Source: Xanthobacter aminoxidans (GTDB lineage Bacteria; Pseudomonadota; Alphaproteobacteria; Rhizobiales; Xanthobacteraceae). From it: 64,000 nucleotides of DNA. Under the pieces are notes generated by a model, which was given only the letters and a program-made list of their open reading frames with translations, was not told the origin of the DNA and did not search any database. Shown piece after piece: positions 28,382-37,857 of the stretch; the first letter of the stretch is position 1; the number at the start of each line of letters is the position of its first letter. Both the position numbers and the translations under genes were made by a program. Location: assembly GCF_023571765.1 (NCBI RefSeq), contig NZ_JAMJXC010000010.1, positions 124,001 to 188,000 of the forward strand, given 5' to 3'.

Positions 28382-28738
28382 CGCAAGTCTCCGCTATGGC
28401 GGCTGGGCAGGAAAAACGGATGGAAATGTCACCGGCGGGCCGGCGGGAGCGCCGCCCCCTGAACCCGCGCCGGAGCCCGCAGAGCACGGCCGGAAGCGGC
28501 CATCCCCTCGGCGGGAGGGGTATCTCTAGCCCCATATCAGACCTTCGTCCAATGGAGCTTCAATCGTTTTAAATTTCCACTTGATCCCGTTCTCACCTCG
28601 CACCATGATCGCGCCGCGTTCCGGAAGGGGCGCCCGGCCGGAGGTCTGTTCCGGCCCAAGAATGGTGCGGCTGCATCGGGCAAGGTCCTCAAGGGCCCCC
28701 GCGCGGCACGAGGAAACGGCGAGGGGAGAGGACGCTGC
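28382..28738. other. 357-base divergent gap between the dehydrogenase and ABC operon
   Basis: No gene or strong inverted repeat seen. An AT-richer segment around 28555-28580 is the most promoter-like part. It must carry the promoters of both divergent units. Confidence 0.45.
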
Positions 28739-29812
<1,074 letters not shown>

Positions 29813-29924
29813 CAAGGTCCGGTACCGTGCCGGGCTTCGGTACGATCAGGGGGAAAGAAGACCGTTCGAGACTGTCGTCCGAAACGGCCCGTCCTCGAGG
29901 AAACGCTTCACGGGAGGAAGACCA

Positions 29925-31238
29925 ATGACCATTTCCAGACGTGACCTTCTCATGAGCGGCGCGGGCCTTGCGGCCGGCGCCATGGCCCTGCCCATGCTCT
30001 CCACCAAGGAGGCCATCGCCCAGGCTGTCGCCAAGTTCGAGCCGGAGGCCGGCGCCTCCCTGCGCCTGCTGCGCTGGTCGCCGTTCGTGAAGGGCGAGGA
30101 AGACGCCTGGATCGCCAACACCAAGAAGTTCACCGAGGCCACCGGCATCGAGGTGCGCATCGACAAGGAGAGCTGGGAGGACATCCGTCCCAAGGCCGCC
30201 GTCGCCGCCAACGTGGGCTCCGGCCCCGATATCGTGTGGGTGTGGTTCGACGACGCCCAGCAGTATCCCGACAAGCTGCTCGACGTGACCGACCTCGCCG
30301 ACAGCCTCGCCAAGCAATATGGCGGCTATTATCCGGCCTGCGCGGCCTATGCGACGGTCAAGGGCCGCTTCGTCGGCCTGCCGCTCGCCACCATCGGCAA
30401 CGCGGTGGTCTATCGCGACAGCTGGGTGAAGCAGGCGGGCTTCTCCGAATTCCCGAAGGACACCAAGGGCCTTCTCGAACTTGGCAAGGCGCTCAAGGCC
30501 AACAACCACCCCATGGGCTTCACGCTGGGCCATGGCGTGGGTGACGGCAACAACTTCTGCCACTGGGTGCTGTGGAGCCACGGCGGCAAGATGGTGGACG
30601 AGAGCGGCAAGGTGGTCATCAACTCGCCCGAGACCGTCGCCGGCCTGAAATACGTGGCCGAGCTGTACAAGACCTTCATCCCCGGCACCGAGAGCTGGCT
30701 CGACGTCAACAACAACCGCGCCTTCATCGCCGGCGACCTGTCGGTGACGGCGAACGGCGTGTCGGTCTATTACGCGGCGGCCAACGACCCCAAGCTCGCC
30801 GAAATGGCGGCGGACATGAAGTCCACCAACTTCCCGGTCGGCCCCATCGGCAAGAAGGTGGAACTGCACCAGACCACCACCGCCTGCATCTTCAAGTATT
30901 CGAAGTTCCCCAAGGCGGCGCAGGCCTATCTCGCCTTCATGTTCCAGGCTGACCAGTACAATGCCTGGCTGACCGGCGCGAGCGCCTATTGCTGCCAGAC
31001 GCTGAAGAGCTTCTCCAACAATCCGGTGTGGACTTCCAAGCCCATCCACGCCGCCTATGCGCTCGCCTCCGAGACGCTGCAGCCCAACGGCTACGCCGGT
31101 CCGCTCGGGCCGAAGTCGGCCGCGGCCATGGCCGACTGGATCGTCGTGGACATGGTGGCGGAAGCCGCCACCGGCCAGCGCACGCCGGAAGAAGCCGCCA
31201 AGCGCGCCCAGCAGCGCGCCGAGCGCATCTACCGCTGA
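29925..31238 (+). CDS. Extracellular solute-binding protein, family 1 (Tat-exported)
   Basis: 437 residues. The start at 29925 has GGGAGGAAG upstream; an open frame reaching 141 bases further upstream is not coding. The N-terminus, SRRDLLMSGAGLAAGAMALP, is a twin-arginine signal ending near EAIAQA, so the protein is probably exported folded. The mature part has the family-1 SBP look (NVGSGPDIVWVWFDDAQQYP; PLATIGNAVVYRDSWVKQ; LVGPIG-type hinge). It belongs with the flanking ATPase and permeases as a carbohydrate or polyol uptake system; ligand unknown. Confidence 0.92.
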   Translation: MTISRRDLLMSGAGLAAGAMALPMLSTKEAIAQAVAKFEPEAGASLRLLRWSPFVKGEEDAWIANTKKFTEATGIEVRIDKESWEDIRPKAAVAANVGSGPDIVWVWFDDAQQYPDKLLDVTDLADSLAKQYGGYYPACAAYATVKGRFVGLPLATIGNAVVYRDSWVKQAGFSEFPKDTKGLLELGKALKANNHPMGFTLGHGVGDGNNFCHWVLWSHGGKMVDESGKVVINSPETVAGLKYVAELYKTFIPGTESWLDVNNNRAFIAGDLSVTANGVSVYYAAANDPKLAEMAADMKSTNFPVGPIGKKVELHQTTTACIFKYSKFPKAAQAYLAFMFQADQYNAWLTGASAYCCQTLKSFSNNPVWTSKPIHAAYALASETLQPNGYAGPLGPKSAAAMADWIVVDMVAEAATGQRTPEEAAKRAQQRAERIYR

Positions 31239-31280
31239 GGCACACAAGGGGCCGGGGTTTCCGGCCCCTTCGATACCGCC

Positions 31281-31447
31281 GTCATGCCCGGCCTCGTGCC
31301 TCAAGTCGGCTGTTGCCGACTTGCGCACCTAAATGCGGAACCCGCAAAAATGCGGGTTCCGGGCATCCACGCCGCGCCGCTTTAGCGAGGGCGCGACCGT
31401 GGCACTGGCGGAACCACGTGGATGGCCGGCACAAGGCCGGCCATGAC
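31281..31447. repeat. Intergenic palindromic element, family A copy 3, composite with four hairpins
   Basis: Starts GTCATGCCCGGCCTCGTGC and ends GGCACAAGGCCGGCCATGAC, the same borders as the other copies. Inside are two extra exact hairpins: AAGTCGGC-TGTT-GCCGACTT (31303-31322) and GGAACCCGCA-AAAA-TGCGGGTTCC (31337-31360). The latter interrupt the left palindrome (GCCCGG...CCGGGC). It lies between the binding-protein gene and the first permease gene, so it is within the operon mRNA. Confidence 0.8.
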
Positions 31448-31530
31448 GCCCCGGACAAAGCGCGACGGGAAGTCCCTCTCCAGTGGAGAGGTCAACAAGA
31501 CAGCAAGACAGCGATACCGGAGACCCATTC

Positions 31531-32472
31531 ATGGCCAACGTCGCAGCGGCTGAGCCGACCCACAAACGGTCCTTCTGGGCCGGCATCGGTCAGGGCCGGC
31601 ACGTGCTCGGCATCGCCTTCATGGTGCCGGCGGCCGTCTTCCTGCTGTTCTTCCTCACCTATCCCCTCGGCCTCGGCGTGTGGCTCGGCTTCACCGACAC
31701 GCGCATCGGCCGCGAGGGCGTGTTCATCGGCCTCGAGAACTACGAATCGCTCTGGGGCGACAGCCTGTTCTGGCTGGTGGTGTTCAACACGCTCCTCTAC
31801 ACCATCGCCGCCTCGATCCTGAAGTTCGGCCTCGGCCTGTGGCTGGCGCTGCTGCTCAACGAGAACCTGCCGTTCAAGGCCTTCTTCCGCGCCGTGGTGC
31901 TGCTGCCGTGGGTGGTGCCCACCGTGCTCTCGGCCATCGCCTTCTGGTGGATCTTCGACAGCCAGTATTCGATCATCTCCTGGGCGCTCATCAAGATGGG
32001 GCTCATCTCCGCGCCCATCAACTTCCTCGGCGACGTCACCAACGCCCGCGCCTCGGTCATCGCGGCCAATGTCTGGCGCGGCATTCCCTTCGTCGCCATC
32101 TCGCTGCTGGCGGGGCTCCAGACCATCTCGCCCTCGCTGCACGAGGCCGCGACGCTGGACGGCGCCACCAACTGGCAGCGCTTCCGCTACATCACGCTGC
32201 CCATGCTCTCGCCGATCATCGCGGTGGTGATGACCTTCTCGGTGCTGTTCACCTTCACCGACTTCCAGCTGATCTACGTGTTGACCCGCGGCGGCCCGCT
32301 GAACTCCACCCACCTCATGGCGACGCTCTCCTTCCAGCGCGCCATTCCCGGCGGCTCGCTGGGCGAGGGCGCGGCCATCGCCGTGGCCATGATCCCCTTC
32401 CTGCTGGCGGCGATCCTGTTCAGCTATTTCGGCCTGCAGCGCCGCAAGTGGCAGCAGGGCGGGGCCGACTGA
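31531..32472 (+). CDS. ABC transporter permease, MalF/UgpA-like
   Basis: 313 residues and six transmembrane helices. The EAA motif contacting the ATPase reads EAATLDGATNWQRFRYITLPML (about residue 210). An N-terminal segment before the first helix (AEPTHKRSFW) is cytoplasmic. ATG at 31531 with GGAG 8 bases upstream. Forms the heterodimeric channel with the next gene, 50 bases downstream. Confidence 0.93.
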   Translation: MANVAAAEPTHKRSFWAGIGQGRHVLGIAFMVPAAVFLLFFLTYPLGLGVWLGFTDTRIGREGVFIGLENYESLWGDSLFWLVVFNTLLYTIAASILKFGLGLWLALLLNENLPFKAFFRAVVLLPWVVPTVLSAIAFWWIFDSQYSIISWALIKMGLISAPINFLGDVTNARASVIAANVWRGIPFVAISLLAGLQTISPSLHEAATLDGATNWQRFRYITLPMLSPIIAVVMTFSVLFTFTDFQLIYVLTRGGPLNSTHLMATLSFQRAIPGGSLGEGAAIAVAMIPFLLAAILFSYFGLQRRKWQQGGAD

Positions 32473-32522
32473 GCCCGCCCTGAAAGCCCCACGCGCCGCC
32501 CACCAATTCTGCGAGGACCCCC

Positions 32523-33413
32523 ATGGCCCAGCCCCAACCCGTTGAGATGACCGACAATTCCACGGGCATGAGCTATCTCGACAGCCTGCCCCGGCGGGTC
32601 GTCACCGTCTTCCTGCCGCTCATCGTCTTTGTCTTCGTGCTGCTGTTCCCGTTCTACTGGATGGCGATCACCGCCATCAAACCGAACTTCCAGCTCACCG
32701 ATTACAACAACTACTCCCCGCTCTGGGTGGTGGAGCCGACGCTGGAGCACATCAAGTATCTGCTGTTCGAGACCTCCTATCCGCACTGGCTGTGGAACAC
32801 GGTCTACATCTCGGTGGCGGCCACCGTCATCTCGCTGGTGACGAGCGTGTTCGCGGCCTATGCCATCGAGCGCCTGCGCTTCAACGGCTCGCGCTGGGTC
32901 GGCCTCGGCATCTTCCTCGCCTATCTGGTGCCGCCCTCCATCCTGTTCATCCCGCTCGCCATCATGGTGTTCGGCCTCGGCATCTACGACACCAAGCTGG
33001 CGCTGATCCTCACCTATCCCACCTTCCTCGTGCCCTTCTCCACCTGGCTGCTGATGGGCTATTTCCGCTCCATCCCGTTCGAGCTGGAAGAGTGCGCGCT
33101 GGTGGACGGCGCCTCGCGCTGGCAGATCCTCATCAAGGTGCTGCTGCCGCTCTCGGTGCCGGGGCTGATCTCGGCGGGCATCTTCTCCTTCACCCTGTCG
33201 TGGAACGAGTTCATCTACGCGCTCACCTTCATCCAGTCGTCGGAGAACAAGACCGTGCCCGTGGGCGTGCTCACCGAGCTGGTGCGGTCGGACGTGTATG
33301 AATGGGGATCGCTGATGGCCGGCGCCCTCATCGGCTCGCTGCCGGTGGTGATCCTCTATTCCTTCTTCGTGGATTATTACGTCTCGTCCATGACCGGAGC
33401 GGTGAAGGAGTAG
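32523..33413 (+). CDS. ABC transporter permease, MalG/UgpE-like
   Basis: 296 residues and six transmembrane helices. EAA-type motif EECALVDGASRWQILIKVLLPL near residue 195 and the C-terminal SSMTGAVKE ending are typical of MalG-like subunits. Last gene of the transporter operon; the next gene begins 124 bases later and is of a different kind. Confidence 0.93.
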   Translation: MAQPQPVEMTDNSTGMSYLDSLPRRVVTVFLPLIVFVFVLLFPFYWMAITAIKPNFQLTDYNNYSPLWVVEPTLEHIKYLLFETSYPHWLWNTVYISVAATVISLVTSVFAAYAIERLRFNGSRWVGLGIFLAYLVPPSILFIPLAIMVFGLGIYDTKLALILTYPTFLVPFSTWLLMGYFRSIPFELEECALVDGASRWQILIKVLLPLSVPGLISAGIFSFTLSWNEFIYALTFIQSSENKTVPVGVLTELVRSDVYEWGSLMAGALIGSLPVVILYSFFVDYYVSSMTGAVKE

Positions 33414-33537
33414 GGCGCCACCCTTCCGGGGGCCGCGCCTGCCGAATTTGCCCGCTTGCCCTCGCGCGCGCGCCGTGGCACCCCTTGCCGCGGCTCGTTG
33501 CGGTGCATCATGCGCCGGGGGAAAGCGGGGGTGAGGG

Positions 33538-34041
33538 ATGATCGAGCGGGTGATCGAAGGGATTTTGTTCCGCAGCCGCTGGATTCTCGCGCCCTTCTAT
33601 GTCGGCCTCGTCGTGGGCATGCTGGTGCTGCTGTTCAAGTTCGGCCACGAGCTGCTGCACTTCGTGCTGCACGCGGTCTCGGCCACCGAGAGCGACATCA
33701 TCCTCGGCATCCTGGCCCTCGTGGACCTGACGCTCACCTGCAACCTCGTGGTGATCGTGATCTTCTCCGGCTACGAGAACTTCGTGTCGAAGATCGATCC
33801 CGACGGCCACCCCGACTGGCCGGACTGGATGACGCGGGTGGACTTCACCGGCCTGAAGCAGAAGCTGCTGGCCTCCATCGTCGCCATCTCCGCCATCCAG
33901 CTGCTCAAGGCGTTCATGAACCTCGACAAGGGGAACATGAGCGAGAACACGCTCATGTGGCTGGTCATCATCCACATGGTATTCGTGGGATCGAGCCTGG
34001 TGCTGGCCTGGTCGGACAAGCTCTCCAACAACAAGCACTGA
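33538..34041 (+). CDS. UPF0114 / YqhA-family membrane protein
   Basis: 167 residues, with four hydrophobic helices and the conserved FRSRWILAPFYVGL start, EHELLH-like FGHELLHFV, and FSGYENFVSK, which mark the YqhA (TIGR00645) family. Function is unknown. Expressed downstream of the ABC operon but with its own GAGGG ribosome site; it converges with the uxuB-like gene 24 bases later. Confidence 0.88.
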   Translation: MIERVIEGILFRSRWILAPFYVGLVVGMLVLLFKFGHELLHFVLHAVSATESDIILGILALVDLTLTCNLVVIVIFSGYENFVSKIDPDGHPDWPDWMTRVDFTGLKQKLLASIVAISAIQLLKAFMNLDKGNMSENTLMWLVIIHMVFVGSSLVLAWSDKLSNNKH

Positions 34042-34064
34042 GCGGCGCGGGCGCGGGCTTGGAC

Positions 34065-35543
34065 TCACCCGCCCGCCATCTCCTCCACAGTCGCCGCAGC
34101 TCCGCGCGCCAATAGGCGGGCGAGCGCCTCGCGCACCGGGCCGGCGAAGCGCGGGTCGGCGCCGAGGTCGGCGAACACTTCGCGCACCGAGAGAAGAGCC
34201 GGCGCGAGGCGAGCGGCCTCGGGGCCGGCCTCGTCCGCCAGCGCCTTCAGCCGGGCGGCGAGGGGGTCGCGCACGTCGATGGCCTTGCCCTGTTCGTCCC
34301 GCCCGGTCACGTAGCGCATCCATCCGGCGACGCCGAGGGCGAGCAGCGGGATGGGCGCCCCCTTTGCCAGCCGGTCGCGGGCGGTGGCGACGAGGCGCTG
34401 GGGCAGCTTCTGTGAGCCGTCCATGGCGATCTGCCACGTGCGGTGCCTGAGCGCCGGATTGGCGAACCGCTCCCGAAGCGCGCGCTTGTAGGCGGCCACG
34501 TCCACGCCCGCGGGCAGATGCAACGTCGGCGTCACCTCCTCATCCTGTAGCCGCGCCACCAGCCGGGCGAAGGCGGGCACCGCCATGGTGTCGGCGATGG
34601 TGGCGTGGCCCGCGAGATAGCCGAGATAGGCGAGGGTGGAATGGGCGCCGTTCAGCAGGCGCAGCTTCATGTGCTCGAACGGCGCCACGTCCGACACCAT
34701 CTCCACGCCCACCTCCTCCAGAGGCGGCCGGCCGAGGGGGAAATGGTCCTCCACCACCCATTGGGTGAAGGGCTCGGCCATCACCGGCCACGCGTCCTCC
34801 ATCCCGAGGCCGGCGGCGACCAGCGCCCGGTCCTCGTCCGTGGTGGCGGGCACGATGCGGTCCACCATGGTGGAGGGGAAGGCGACCTCGCCCGCGACGA
34901 AGCGGCCGAGATCATCGTCGCGCAGGGCCGCGAGGCGGGCCGTCACCCGCGCCACGGTCTTGCCGTTGGCCGGGAGATTGTCGCAGGTGAGCACGGTGAA
35001 AGGGGCGATGCCGGCGGCGCGGCGGCGGGCGAGGGCTTCCACCAGATAGCCGGGCGCGCTCACGGGTCGGTGCGGGTTCGCCAGATCGGCGCGGATGTCC
35101 GGGTGAGCCTCGTCCAGCGTGCCCGAGGCGGGATCGTGGCAATAGCCCTTCTCGGTGACTGTGAGGGTGACGATGCGCACGCGCGGATCGGACATGGCCG
35201 ACAGCAGCGCCTCGGGATCGCGCGGCGCCACCAGCAGCCGGCGGAGCGATCCGATGACGCGCAGCTTGTCCCCCGCGCCCGAGCGCTCGGCGAGCGTGTA
35301 GAGGCCATCCTGCGGATCGAGCGCGTCGGAGGTGTCGGGCGAGCGCAGGCTGGCGCCGCAGATGGCCCAGCCCGTGTGCCCACGCCCGAGGATGGCGTCA
35401 AGATAGGCCGCCTGATGGGCGCGGTGGAAGGCGCCGACGCCCAGATGCACCACCCCCACCTCCGCCGCCGCAATGTCATAGGCCGGGCGGGCGACGGCGG
35501 CGGGCAGGTCGGCGAGGGTGGAAAGCGAGAGCCGCGGGCTCAA
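34065..35543 (-). CDS. uxuB: Mannitol dehydrogenase-family hexuronate reductase (fructuronate or tagaturonate reductase)
   Basis: 492 residues from the TTG at 35543, whose TTGA overlaps the uxaC stop; E. coli UxuB has 486 residues. NAD-binding start VVHLGVGAFHRAHQA and the catalytic Lys/Asn/His region KLRLLNGAHS mark the polyol-specific long-chain dehydrogenases. It reduces the keto-uronate made by UxaC. The sequence looks like UxuB (fructuronate to mannonate), but the island has UxaA (altronate dehydratase) and no UxuA (mannonate dehydratase), so tagaturonate reduction to altronate is at least as likely. An upstream extension to 35651 overlaps uxaC and is not real. Confidence 0.88.
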   Translation of the reverse strand: MSPRLSLSTLADLPAAVARPAYDIAAAEVGVVHLGVGAFHRAHQAAYLDAILGRGHTGWAICGASLRSPDTSDALDPQDGLYTLAERSGAGDKLRVIGSLRRLLVAPRDPEALLSAMSDPRVRIVTLTVTEKGYCHDPASGTLDEAHPDIRADLANPHRPVSAPGYLVEALARRRAAGIAPFTVLTCDNLPANGKTVARVTARLAALRDDDLGRFVAGEVAFPSTMVDRIVPATTDEDRALVAAGLGMEDAWPVMAEPFTQWVVEDHFPLGRPPLEEVGVEMVSDVAPFEHMKLRLLNGAHSTLAYLGYLAGHATIADTMAVPAFARLVARLQDEEVTPTLHLPAGVDVAAYKRALRERFANPALRHRTWQIAMDGSQKLPQRLVATARDRLAKGAPIPLLALGVAGWMRYVTGRDEQGKAIDVRDPLAARLKALADEAGPEAARLAPALLSVREVFADLGADPRFAGPVREALARLLARGAAATVEEMAGG

Positions 35544-36961
35544 AGCTTGTAGGCCTTCTTGGCGAGGCCGTAGGCAAGATCGCGCGCCACCTCCACCGCC
35601 TCGTCCTCGTCCAGCCGATGCTCGCAGACAAGTTCCGCAAGGAAGCCGCAATCGATGCGCCGCGCCACATCATGCCGGGCGGGGATGGAGGGGAAGGCGC
35701 GGGTGTCGTCGTTGAAGCCCACGGTGTTGTAGAAGCCGGCAGTCTCGGTGGTCATGGCGCGGAAGCGCTTCATCCCCTCCGGGCTATCGTGGAACCACCA
35801 GGCCGGGCCGAGCCGCAGCGCCGGATAATGGCCGGCCAGCGGCGCCAGCTCGCGGGCATAGCTCGTCTCGTCCAGCGTGAAGAGAATGATGGTGAGGCCC
35901 GCCTCGTTGCCGAAGCGGTCGAGCAGCGGCTTCAGCGCGCGCACATATTCGGTGGGGGAGGGGATGTCCGCCCCCTTGTCCCGGCCGAAGCGGGCGAAGA
36001 TCTGGCCGTTGTGGTTGCGCATGGCGCCGGGATGGATCTGCATCACCAGCCCGTCCTCCAGGCTCATGCGCGCCATCTCGGTGAGCATCTGGCCGCGGAA
36101 CAGCTCGGCATCCTGCGCGCTCACGGGTGCATTGCCGGTGACACGGCGGAACAGCGCCTCCGCCTCCTGCGGCGGCAGGTCGAAGGTCGCGGCGGTGGGG
36201 TGGCCGTGGTCGCTGGAAGTGGCGCCGAAGGTCTTGAAGAAGGCGCGCCGCTTGCGGTGGGCGGCGAGATAGCCCGTCCAGGAGAAGGTGTCCTCGCCGG
36301 TGATCTCGCCGAAGCGGGCGAGATTGGCGGAGAAGCCCTCGAACTCCGGGTCCACCACCGGATCGGGCCGATAGGCCGTCACCACCCGCCCGCTCCAGCC
36401 GCTGGCGCGGATTTCCGCATGGGCGGCAAGGTCGTCCAGCGGGCTCTCGGTGGTGGCGATCACCTCGATGTTGAAGCGCTCGAACAGGGCGCGGGGCTTG
36501 AACGCCTCCTGTTGCAGCTTCCCGGCGATGAGGTCGTAGGCGGCATCTGCCGTCTTCTCGCTGAGCCGCTCCTCAAGGCCGAACAGGGTGGCGAAGGCAT
36601 GGTCCAGCCATGCCCGCGTGGGAGTGCCACGGAACAGGTGGTAGTTGGCCGCGAACAGCCGCCAGATGGCCCGCCCATCCTGCTCCGTCTCGCCGCCATC
36701 GGCACGGGGAACGCCGAGCTTTTCCAAAGGGATGCCCTGGCTGTAGAGCATGCGGAACACATAATGGTCCGGCACCACGAACAGCCGCGCGGGATCGGGG
36801 AAGTTCTCGTTGAAGGCGTACCAGCGCGGGTCGGTGTGGCCGTGGGGCGAGACGATGGGCAGTGCCTCCACCTCCCCATAGAGCCGGCGCGCCACCGCGC
36901 GCACGGACGGATCGGCGGGCAGCAGGCGATCGGGATGGAGGAGGCTGGACACGGAACTCAC
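35540..36961 (-). CDS. uxaC: Uronate (glucuronate/galacturonate) isomerase
   Basis: 473 residues (E. coli 470). It isomerises D-glucuronate to D-fructuronate and D-galacturonate to D-tagaturonate. The amidohydrolase-like fold has VSPHGHTDP near residue 35 (metal His pair) and TATTESPLDDL, and the conserved end GFNDDTRAFPSIPARHDVARR. The start is GTG at 36961, whose GTGA overlaps the gntR stop; GTG at 36952 would have a better-spaced GAGGTGAG. Middle gene of gntR-uxaC-uxuB. Confidence 0.95.
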   Translation of the reverse strand: MSSVSSLLHPDRLLPADPSVRAVARRLYGEVEALPIVSPHGHTDPRWYAFNENFPDPARLFVVPDHYVFRMLYSQGIPLEKLGVPRADGGETEQDGRAIWRLFAANYHLFRGTPTRAWLDHAFATLFGLEERLSEKTADAAYDLIAGKLQQEAFKPRALFERFNIEVIATTESPLDDLAAHAEIRASGWSGRVVTAYRPDPVVDPEFEGFSANLARFGEITGEDTFSWTGYLAAHRKRRAFFKTFGATSSDHGHPTAATFDLPPQEAEALFRRVTGNAPVSAQDAELFRGQMLTEMARMSLEDGLVMQIHPGAMRNHNGQIFARFGRDKGADIPSPTEYVRALKPLLDRFGNEAGLTIILFTLDETSYARELAPLAGHYPALRLGPAWWFHDSPEGMKRFRAMTTETAGFYNTVGFNDDTRAFPSIPARHDVARRIDCGFLAELVCEHRLDEDEAVEVARDLAYGLAKKAYKL

Positions 36962-37728
36962 CTCGCGTTCACGGCATCGGTGGGCGCACCTTCCGCCTCG
37001 AAATAATCGGGATGGGCGGCGCCCAGATCCTCGACGCTGGGGATGACCCGGCCGAGATGGGCCGCCATGGCCTTTTCCGCCCCATCCGCATCCCCCTCGC
37101 CGATGGCGTCGGCCACCATCTGGTGCTCGGCGATGACGCTGGCGCGGCGCTGGGGGGAGGGCAAAGTGAGGAGGCGACAGCGGTCCACGTGCGCCTTCTC
37201 CTGCCGGATGACACGCCAGATGTTGGGGTGTCCGGCCAGCTCGGCGATGATCTGGTGGAAGGCCTCGTCGGCGGCGTGGAACTCCGCCAGCGCCCCGGCG
37301 CGGTGGGCGGCGCGCTGCTGGCGCAGGGTGGCGAGGAGCGGCGCCATCGCCACCCGCCGCGCCTTCTCCGGCAGCGTCGCCACATGGGCCGCCGCCTCGC
37401 GCACGCTGGTGCGCTCCAGCGCATTGCGGATGATCATGGCGTCACGCACTTCCGGCACCGAGATGCGCGAGACGAAGGTGCCGTACTGGGGAAAGATGTC
37501 CACCAGCCGCTCGTCGGCGAGCTTCAGGATGGCCTCGCGCACCGGCGTGCGGCTGACGCCGTAGGCGAGGGCGATCTGCTTTTCCTGCAGCGGCGCGCCG
37601 GGCGGAAGGGTCATGGCCACGATGTCGTCGCGCAGGGCGGCGTGGATGCGCGAGGATGCCGGCACCGCGCGGACATTCTCGCTGCGATGCGCCGGCCTGC
37701 GCCTGAGATCCGCCCCCGTCACCACCAC
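36958..37728 (-). CDS. GntR-family (FCD) regulator of the uronate divergon
   Basis: 256 residues from a GTG at 37728. Winged helix includes KQIALAYGVSRTPVREAILKLADERLV; the FCD domain includes FHAADEAFHQII and, near the end, AMAAHLGRVI. The commonly chosen ATG at 37776 has no ribosome site and lies at or before the predicted transcription start, while GGGGGAGG precedes the GTG by 8 bases. It is divergent from uxaA and probably binds the CTAATATATTAG palindrome to repress both arms until a uronate or 2-keto-3-deoxygluconate signal arrives (inference from FCD relatives ExuR/UxuR). Confidence 0.87.
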   Translation of the reverse strand: MVVTGADLRRRPAHRSENVRAVPASSRIHAALRDDIVAMTLPPGAPLQEKQIALAYGVSRTPVREAILKLADERLVDIFPQYGTFVSRISVPEVRDAMIIRNALERTSVREAAAHVATLPEKARRVAMAPLLATLRQQRAAHRAGALAEFHAADEAFHQIIAELAGHPNIWRVIRQEKAHVDRCRLLTLPSPQRRASVIAEHQMVADAIGEGDADGAEKAMAAHLGRVIPSVEDLGAAHPDYFEAEGAPTDAVNAR

Positions 37729-37777
37729 CGTTCCAGCCTCCCCCGGCAGCCTGCCCGCTCTTGCGAGGTCTTCCATA

Positions 37778-37806
37778 CTAATATATTAGCATATCAAGAG
37801 CGTCAA
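37778..37806 (-). promoter_or_regulatory. gntR-uxaC promoter with overlapping palindromic operator
   Basis: On the minus strand, TTGACG (37806-37801), 17 bases, then TATTAG form a promoter. The perfect 12-base palindrome CTAATATATTAG (37778-37789) covers the -10 box, an ideal repressor position. The predicted start point falls at about 37771. Confidence 0.6.
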
Positions 37807-37857
37807 CGAAGGCGCGGGTCCAAGAGTGGCCGTGAAACAGGTCGGGGAGACGTGCTC

